DNA of 32,445 nt, taken from NCBI GenBank assembly GCA_003132445.1, contig PKXU01000166.1:1-32445 (forward strand). Reading direction: 5' to 3'. The notes beneath the pieces were generated by a model. It saw only the letters and a program-made list of their open reading frames with translations. It ran no database searches and was not told the DNA's origin. The DNA is from Acidobacteriaceae bacterium. Its GTDB lineage: Bacteria > Acidobacteriota > Terriglobia > Terriglobales > Acidobacteriaceae. Below, in pieces: positions 26,848-32,445 of this stretch; within the stretch, counting starts at the first letter, position 1; each line of letters opens with the position of its first letter. Made by a program: the position numbers and the translations under genes.

Positions 26848-28020
26848 ATGAAGGCAAAGCGGGCTGAAGTTTTAATGATTTTCGCTTTCGTTGCGGTAAT
26901 TGGATTCGTCATCCTCGGAGCCAAGACACAATCTGGCGGAATGGCGCAGGGGCCGGGGGCACCGCAAGCTTCAGCAAGCGCAGCCGGGCCCAAAAAGGCC
27001 GAGGAACAATTCAAGAATATTCAGGTGCTCAAAGGCGTTCCCGCGGAAGAGATTTTTCCCACTATGCAATTCATCGCAGCGTCGCTGGGGGTGGAATGCG
27101 ATTTCTGCCATGTACAAAATGCCTTTGAAAAAGACGACAAGAAACCGAAGCAGACTGCTCGGAAAATGATGGAGATGATGTTCGCCATCAACGCGGATAA
27201 CTTCGACGGCCATCGCGAGGTAACGTGTTATTCCTGCCACCGTGGCAATGCACACCCGCAGGCGATTCCCGCCGTGATGACGGAAGATTCTACGCCGAAG
27301 GCCAATGAAGGGATGGGTCAATCCACGACGTCGGGGGCGAAGGAAACCGGGCCGACAGCCGAACAACTCGTCGATAAGTATGTGCAAGCTCTGGGGGGTG
27401 CGGCGGCGATTGACAAAATCACGAGCCGCGTTATGAAAGGCACAATCGACTTTGGCGGGAAATCCATGCCAATCGATATTTATTCGAAGGAACCGGAGCA
27501 GCGTATTTCGTTGACGCACATGCCAGAGGGAGACAGCGTTACAGCATTCAACGGGCATGAGGGTTGGTTGGGCACGCCAGGTCGTCCGCTGCGAGAGATG
27601 CACGGCAGCGATTTGGACGGGGCCGCGATTGACGCCGATCTACACCTGCCCACGCATTTCAAGACAATGTTCAGCAAGATGCAGGTTCAAGGCACGCAGA
27701 AGGTCGGCGAGCGTGAGGCCTATTTAGTGGTAGGACAGCGCGAGGGAAAACCGCCGGTTCAGCTTTATTTCGATGAGCAATCCGGCCTGCTGCTGCGACT
27801 GGTTCGCTACGGAGAGACCGCGCTAGGATGGCTTCCTACAGAGATCGACTATGCCGACTATCGCGAAGCGAATGGCCTAAAAATTCCCTACCGCTGGACG
27901 CTCGCACGTCCCAGCGGGCGATTCACAATTCGAGTGAGCGACGTGAAGCAGAACGTTCCCATCGACGAGGCAAAGTTCGCCAAACCCTTAGCGGACGAGC
28001 ACAAGAGTCCGGAACACTAA
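26848..28020 (+). CDS. Exported diheme c-type cytochrome with C-terminal lipoprotein-sorting-like domain
   Basis: 390 residues; AAGGAAAACATCG precedes the ATG. A signal anchor spans ~8-24. Two haem sites follow: C84-D-F-C87-H88 and C127-Y-S-C130-H131, spaced as in the photosynthetic reaction-centre cytochrome-like family (LKGVPAEEIFPTMQFIAASLGV opening). An Ala/Ser/Thr-rich linker at ~140-165 leads to a second domain ~168-385 (DKYVQALGGAAAIDKI, VQLYFDEQSGLLLRLVRYGET, DYADYREANGLKIPYRW) resembling outer-membrane lipoprotein-sorting folds. Likely a periplasmic electron carrier; partners are unknown. This arrangement is common in acidobacteria. Confidence 0.85.
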   Translation: MKAKRAEVLMIFAFVAVIGFVILGAKTQSGGMAQGPGAPQASASAAGPKKAEEQFKNIQVLKGVPAEEIFPTMQFIAASLGVECDFCHVQNAFEKDDKKPKQTARKMMEMMFAINADNFDGHREVTCYSCHRGNAHPQAIPAVMTEDSTPKANEGMGQSTTSGAKETGPTAEQLVDKYVQALGGAAAIDKITSRVMKGTIDFGGKSMPIDIYSKEPEQRISLTHMPEGDSVTAFNGHEGWLGTPGRPLREMHGSDLDGAAIDADLHLPTHFKTMFSKMQVQGTQKVGEREAYLVVGQREGKPPVQLYFDEQSGLLLRLVRYGETALGWLPTEIDYADYREANGLKIPYRWTLARPSGRFTIRVSDVKQNVPIDEAKFAKPLADEHKSPEH

Positions 28021-28084
28021 TCGCACAAGCGGAGAGCTTTTCAACCACATCCAAATATGCGAACCCGAGAATCCTGGCGGCAAA

Positions 28085-28393
28085 TTAAGCGTTCTGTGGA
28101 TTGCTCCTTTGCGTGTTCTGAAGGACCGCTTTGGTCACCACGGGATCGGCCTCAATCGTGACTTCGACCTCCGCTCCTTCTTTGAGCTTTACCTTTTGCC
28201 CACTCGCGTCAGTCAATGTGTTCGGAACTCCGATTTCTCGATAAAGGTGATCCGCACCCTCGACCGCGATTTGAGCTTTTTCTGGTTCACCGGTACTGGG
28301 ATGAGGATGAATAACTTTTTCGACCTTGCCTGGGAGCGTGGTACTCGCTTTCGCCTTTGCACTGGACACAACTTGGCCCTCCACTCGACTCAT
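28085..28393 (-). CDS. Small protein of unknown function (102 aa)
   Basis: Start taken at ATG 28393 (an in-frame ATG lies 27 bp upstream). The sequence is beta-rich: LPGKVEKVIHPHPSTGEPEKAQIAVEG, then YREIGVPNTLTDASGQKVKL and EGAEVEVTIEAD. Such alternation suggests a small beta sandwich or barrel. No signal peptide or metal motif is seen. The residue pattern is regular and codon use is like the neighbours, so it is likely real. It is convergent with the diheme cytochrome gene, 64 bp away. Confidence 0.55.
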   Translation of the reverse strand: MSRVEGQVVSSAKAKASTTLPGKVEKVIHPHPSTGEPEKAQIAVEGADHLYREIGVPNTLTDASGQKVKLKEGAEVEVTIEADPVVTKAVLQNTQRSNPQNA

Positions 28394-28706
28394 ACACACA
28401 TCCGGCTTACGATTGCGCACCCCGCCGCCGGAGAGGATATGTTCTACTGGATTCTACTCAAATGGCATCGGGGAAACACCGTAGACGATAAGGGGAAACA
28501 CCTGAATTTCGACACTTCCAATGTTCTTTCGGAACCCCCCCGAGCCGTCGCAATGCAGATGCAGTTTTTGAATGTCCCTCAAATTCAATAATAAAACCTG
28601 ATAGCTACGATAAATAGTTTCAATTTCCGTGAAGGTCGCGTGAACGTTAGAGTGAGGCGGTCCTGCAATGGGATTCATCGTCGAATCCTCAGACGGAGGG
28701 ACATCG
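28394..28706. other. Control region between divergent genes
   Basis: 313 bp with no gene I can support. It holds TTCTACT twice 10 bp apart (28442 and 28452) and GGGGAAACACC twice 22 bp apart (28470-28480 and 28492-28502), and is A+T-rich from about 28580 to 28625. Confidence 0.5.
28470..28502. promoter_or_regulatory. Phased 11-bp direct repeat GGGGAAACACC
   Basis: Two identical 11-mers start 22 bp apart, about two helical turns, so they face the same side of the DNA. They lie between the divergent start of the 28393 gene and the amt remnant start at 28707. Confidence 0.4.
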
Positions 28707-29533
28707 TTGAAGTGTCGGTTGGCTGCCGGGCTGGCGACGGCTCTGCTGGTCTTAACTTTGGCTCACTCGGTTTGCGCCCAAAACGGAAGCGTGGCAACGG
28801 ACACGAATTCGCGGTTGGTCAAGTTGGAGCAGCAAGCGGCAGACGCCAAGAATTCGGCAGACAATGCGTGGATGCTGACTAGCGCAGCGCTGGTTCTCAT
28901 GATGACGGGGTCTGACTCGCGCTTTTCTACGGCGGACTGGTGCGAAAGAAGAATGTGCTGGCCACGATGATGCAAAGTTTCGCCTTGATGGCAGTCATTA
29001 CCGTTCTGTGGGGGCTGTTCAGCTATAGCTTGTCATTTGGCGCGGGAAACAGTTTCATTGGCGGGCTGCACAATATCTTCCTCAGGGGAGTGGGAGCGTC
29101 GCCGGATACGGATTACGCGCCCACGATCCCGGCGCAGACCTTCATGGTCTATCAGTTGATGTTTGCCATAACCTAGGTGAAGGCGAGGTTCGGCTATGAC
29201 GATTCACTGGACGCCTTTGGAGTGCACGGCGCAGGCGGGACTCTGGGGGCGCTGCTTACGGGAGTTTTCGCAGTCAGCGCCATCAATCCGATTTTCAAGG
29301 ATGCACAGGGGAATGTTCGAGCTTCCGGATTACTGGAAGGAAATGTGCACCAGCTCCTGAATCAAATGGTGGGGGTGGCGGTTGCCTGGGTCCTCGGCAT
29401 CGTGGGGACGCTGGCTATTTTGAATCTTGTCGATGTGACCATCGGGGTACGAGTTTCGGAGGAGGAAGAAGTACAGGGACTGGATCTCTCCCAACATGGC
29501 GAGGAGGGATATTATTGGGAGGCGTCGGCCTAG
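28707..29533 (+). pseudogene. amt: Broken ammonium transporter (Amt/MEP/Rh family)
   Basis: A TTG start at 28707 follows GGAGGGACATCG. The first piece is a signal peptide (KCRLAAGLATALLVLTLAHSVCAQ) and the start of an Amt protein (NAWMLTSAALVLMM). Near 28905-28920 the frame shifts by +2, after which LALFYGGLVRKKNV ... PAQTFMVYQLMFAIT continues. A TAG at 29174-29176 comes next, directly followed by VKARFGYDDSLDAFGVHGAGG, which is normally about 170 residues further on. The central third, including the first pore histidine (H168 in E. coli AmtB) and the D160 region, is absent; the H318-type histidine (GVHG) remains. Three lesions make a functional channel very unlikely, unless assembly error explains them. 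Confidence 0.9.
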
Positions 29534-29607
29534 GTGCCGACGGCCATTTCCAGAGAACTTCGACGCGGCGATAGCGTGAAGAACGCAGAACAGGACTTGA
29601 CGACATT

Positions 29608-29946
29608 ATGACGAAGATCGAGGCAGTCATTCAAAACTCCAAACTGGAAGCGGTGAAAACTGCGCTACATGAAATCGGCGTTGAAGGCATGACTGTAATT
29701 GAGGTGCGAGGCCACGGACGGCAGAAGGGACATACGGAGGTCTATCGCGGCCGTGAATACAGTGTGGATCTCATTCCCAAGACCAAGATTGAGATGGTGC
29801 TGGCGGAGGCGATGGTTGAGAAAGCGGTACAGGCCATTGTTAGCGCCGCCCGCACGGGAAAAATCGGAGACGGGAAGATTTTTCTTTCCCGTGTGGATGA
29901 AGCCATCCGCATTCGCAACGACGAGCGCGGCCCCTCCGCGCTCTGA
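29608..29946 (+). CDS. glnB: P-II family nitrogen regulatory protein
   Basis: 112 residues, the normal length. It begins MTKIEAVIQNSKLEAVKTAL, the PII beta1-alpha1 pattern. The T-loop is intact, with Y51 (RGREYSVDLIPKTK) as the uridylylation site and GRQKGHTEVYRG before it. The end has KIGDGKIFLSRVDEAIRIR, the family B-loop/C-loop sequence. PII proteins sense ATP/ADP and 2-oxoglutarate and control Amt, glutamine synthetase and others. It sits between the broken amt and glnD, so the classic amt-glnB-glnD order is retained. GlnB versus GlnK cannot be decided from sequence alone; the amt linkage favours GlnK-type use. Confidence 0.93.
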   Translation: MTKIEAVIQNSKLEAVKTALHEIGVEGMTVIEVRGHGRQKGHTEVYRGREYSVDLIPKTKIEMVLAEAMVEKAVQAIVSAARTGKIGDGKIFLSRVDEAIRIRNDERGPSAL

Positions 29947-30052
29947 TTTCGGTCCCGCGCCTGTTCCGCTGGTCCGAACGAAGTTCAGCCTCACCCACCG
30001 TTCCGCCGGAACGGTGAACACGTTTGGATCGTTGTTGGGGCCAGGCCGATTG

Positions 30053-32445
30053 ATGATTACTGAGCCGCATACTCTGGCGCGTCTCCGCAGTCGTTATCAG
30101 GACGACTCTGCTCAGTTGCGTCAGAGCTTCGAGCGCAACGGCGACGGTTCCGCAGTCATCCGGCGCCGCTCGCAGATCGTTGGCACGCTGCTGCGTCAGC
30201 TGTGGGAACAGGAGCCGCCTTCCGCCTCTCAGAACGACATCGCGCTGGTGGCGACCGGAGGATTCGGCCGCCGCGAGCTCTTTCCCTGCTCCGACGTGGA
30301 TGTGCTTTTTCTCTGCGCCAACGAAAAAGTGGAGCCGGCTTACAAGGATCAGATCCGCGCCTGCACTCAGGCGATGTGGGACATCGGCCTCCGCGCCAGT
30401 CCCGTCACGCGAACGCTGAAGGAAACCGAAAAGGTTCACCCGGACAATCTCGAATTCACCGTCTCCCTGCTGGACCGGCGCTACCTGACCGGCAGCCGCG
30501 AACTGTATGCGAAGTTCGAACAGGAGATCCTGCCGGCGGTCATTCTGCGCGAGTGGGACACCGTGGTGCAGAACCTGGCGGAGATGGCGCGCGCACGGCA
30601 CGCCAAATACGGCAACACGATTTTCCATGTCGAGCCCAACGTCAAAGAGTGCCCGGGCGGTTTGCGCGACTATCACCTGGCGCAGTGGCTGACGCTGCTG
30701 AATACCATCCAGGAAAACAAGGCATGGCCGCGCTCGGCTGCCGACGATTTTTACGGAACGCACGATGAGCGGGAGTCGGCCTACGATTTCCTTTCCGCAG
30801 TGCGGTGCTTCCTGCACTACCGCGCAGGCCGCGACGACAACACGCTGGACTGGCACGCGCAGGATGAGGCCGCGGCTCGCTCCATTGGCCTTGAGACGCG
30901 TGGGACCTCCGATCCTGCGTACTGGATGCGCACCTGGTACCGTCAGGCGCGCACGGTGTATCGCCGCGCTTCTCTGTTGATCGATGCCGTACCGCCGCCG
31001 CGCCGCTCCTTCTACAAGCAATTCCGCCGCAAGCGGACGCCGGTCGCGGGTACCGATTTCTGCCTCGAGGATGGGCGTCTCGATCTGCTCGAAGGCGCAA
31101 CCGTCAACGACGCCGAAAGCGTGCTGAAGATCTTCGGCCTGATGGCCACGCACGGGTATCGATTGAGCTTTGCCGCCGAAGACCGCATCTCCGATGCGCT
31201 GCCGATTCTGGCGGTGCAGATGCCGGAAGGACCTTTCCTGTGGAACTGCCTCCGCGAGGTGCTGCTGGGGCCCTGGGCCGCACACGCCCTGCGCACCATG
31301 CATGCGCTCGGCATCCTGGAGCTCATCATCCCGGAGTTCCACGGCATCGAGTCCCTGGTCATCCGCGACACCTGGCACCGCTACACCGTCGACGAGCACA
31401 CCTTCCACGTCATCGACAACGTGCACCGTCTGCGCCAGCCCCAGCATGACTGGGAAAAGCGCCTCGCCAGCCTGCTGCACGAGATCGATCGCCTCGACCT
31501 GTTCTTTCTTGCGCTGCTGATGCACGATACCGGCAAGGCGCGCCGCAGCGGGAATCACGCCGCCAACAGCGTCGAGCTGAGCGAGAGCCTGTTCTCGCGT
31601 CTGGAACTGGATGCGGAAGAGCGCGAGACGGTGCGCCGCGTGATTCACAATCATCTGGACATGTCGGCCGCGATGCGCCGCGACATCTTCGACACGGAAA
31701 CGGTGCGCGCCTTTGCAGAGAAAGTGGCAACCCAGCCGCAGCTGAAGATGCTCACGCTCATGACGTACGCCGATATCCGCGCGGTTTCCCCGGAGGCGCT
31801 CACCCCGTGGAAAGCCGAGAGCCTGTGGCAGCTTTACATGAGCGCGTCCAACTTCCTCGATCGCAGCGTCGATGAGATTCGCTACCATGCTGCGGCCGAT
31901 CCTGCTTTCTTCAGCCGCATCGTCGCGCTGATCCCCGCGATCACACCAGGCCGTTCGACGCAGGCGGTTCCCACCGACGAGCTGCGCAGCTTCCTCGAAG
32001 GCCTGCCTCAGCGCTACCTCAGCAGCCGGACGCCGGAGCAGATCGCAGCGCATTTTCGTATGGCGATGCAGTTGCCGGAGGATCCGGTCCAGCTTTCCTG
32101 GCGCGCCCTGCGCCAGCTGAATGAAGTCATGCTGGTGACCCGGGACAGGCCCGGCCTGTTTGCCGATATGGCCGGCATCCTCTCCGCGTGGGGCATGAAT
32201 ATCGTCACGGCCGACGCGTTTTCCAACGCCGCCGGGGTCATCGTGGATACGTTTCAGTTCATCGACACCTACCGCACGCTGGAATTGAATCGCTCCGAGA
32301 TCGATCGCTTTCTCGCCAGCATTCGCGATGCGCTCCTGCACCGCGTCTCCATTGAGGAGCTGCTGGCCTCGCGCAAGTTGAAGCCCTCGCGGCCGAAGGT
32401 CACGGTGGATACGCGCCTCGAATTTGACAACGAATCGTCGACGCA
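30053..32445 (+). CDS. glnD: [Protein-PII] uridylyltransferase/uridylyl-removing enzyme, 3' end outside window
   Basis: About 797 residues are visible and the frame stays open at the right edge. The nucleotidyltransferase site is GGFGRREL-F-P-CSD-VD (69-83), then the middle domain with VEPNVKECPGGLRDYH, an HD domain with YTVDEHTFHVIDNVHRL and LLMHDTGKARRSGNH, and the first ACT domain (LNEVMLVTRDRPGLFADMAG) near 690. The trailing VTVDTRLEFDNESST leads into a second ACT domain beyond the window. GlnD modifies and demodifies PII at the T-loop tyrosine according to glutamine. ATG 30053 is my start; GTG 30014 and TTG 30050 are in-frame alternatives, and the frame is open back to the glnB stop. A long minus-strand ORF over the same bases is a shadow. 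Confidence 0.93.
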   Translation, partial: MITEPHTLARLRSRYQDDSAQLRQSFERNGDGSAVIRRRSQIVGTLLRQLWEQEPPSASQNDIALVATGGFGRRELFPCSDVDVLFLCANEKVEPAYKDQIRACTQAMWDIGLRASPVTRTLKETEKVHPDNLEFTVSLLDRRYLTGSRELYAKFEQEILPAVILREWDTVVQNLAEMARARHAKYGNTIFHVEPNVKECPGGLRDYHLAQWLTLLNTIQENKAWPRSAADDFYGTHDERESAYDFLSAVRCFLHYRAGRDDNTLDWHAQDEAAARSIGLETRGTSDPAYWMRTWYRQARTVYRRASLLIDAVPPPRRSFYKQFRRKRTPVAGTDFCLEDGRLDLLEGATVNDAESVLKIFGLMATHGYRLSFAAEDRISDALPILAVQMPEGPFLWNCLREVLLGPWAAHALRTMHALGILELIIPEFHGIESLVIRDTWHRYTVDEHTFHVIDNVHRLRQPQHDWEKRLASLLHEIDRLDLFFLALLMHDTGKARRSGNHAANSVELSESLFSRLELDAEERETVRRVIHNHLDMSAAMRRDIFDTETVRAFAEKVATQPQLKMLTLMTYADIRAVSPEALTPWKAESLWQLYMSASNFLDRSVDEIRYHAAADPAFFSRIVALIPAITPGRSTQAVPTDELRSFLEGLPQRYLSSRTPEQIAAHFRMAMQLPEDPVQLSWRALRQLNEVMLVTRDRPGLFADMAGILSAWGMNIVTADAFSNAAGVIVDTFQFIDTYRTLELNRSEIDRFLASIRDALLHRVSIEELLASRKLKPSRPKVTVDTRLEFDNESST

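Noticed and set aside
28460..28480. Possible sigma-54 promoter (TGGCATCGGGGAAACA)
   Set aside because: It lacks the conserved GC element and correct spacing of the TGGCAC-N5-TTGCA consensus.
29840..32341. 833-codon minus-strand open frame
   Set aside because: It lies opposite glnD, whose plus-strand frame has all nucleotidyltransferase, HD and ACT motifs. The minus frame has biased, low-complexity text (many Arg, Gln, His) and no recognisable domain. It is a shadow caused by high G+C.

Overview
This is a bacterial chromosome segment, most likely from an acidobacterium of the Koribacter/Terriglobia type. That assignment is an inference from gene content: small secreted proteins that look like the acidobacterial DUF5818-type family, a diheme cytochrome with CxxCH motifs fused to a lipoprotein-sorting-like domain, a cytochrome c/copper monooxygenase fusion, and many short stress proteins. 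No 16S rRNA is present, no tRNA was recognised, and I saw no phage, transposase or CRISPR array.

Layout. Bases 1-2914 hold the 3' end of greB, a convergent M48 metalloprotease and a DUF1697 protein. Bases 3259-6689 hold a 66-residue protein, a STAS-domain regulator, a small membrane protein and an unusual trehalose-6-phosphate synthase (GT20) fused to a membrane sensor plus HAMP-like module. Bases 7111-12087 are a run of small stress/envelope proteins: two secreted DUF5818-like proteins, a YflT-like protein, a PRC-barrel protein, a YciE/DUF892 ferritin-like protein and several unknowns, two of them very short. Intergenic DNA here is rich in dyads and includes a 15-bp tandem repeat. Bases 12222-16287 encode envelope functions (AsmA-like protein, polytopic GT-C-like protein, CPBP protease). 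Bases 16374-22618 carry recQ, a B12-binding radical SAM enzyme and the haem genes hemE-hemG. Bases 22741-28020 carry a dienelactone hydrolase translationally coupled to a cytochrome c/Cu monooxygenase fusion, an ArnT-like glycosyltransferase and the diheme cytochrome. Bases 28085-32445 carry a small unknown protein and a nitrogen-control cluster amt-glnB-glnD.

The clearest anomalies are three. The ammonium transporter gene is broken by a frameshift, a stop codon and a large internal deletion, although glnB beside it is intact. The trehalose synthase carries an N-terminal transmembrane sensor. RecQ keeps its zinc site and HRDC domain but has no room for the usual RQC winged helix. glnD runs off the right edge and is clearly richer in G+C than the rest. 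I did not find a convincing wholly new defence or mobile system. The best candidates for undescribed biology are the sensor-OtsA fusion and the stress-protein island with its repeat-rich control regions.
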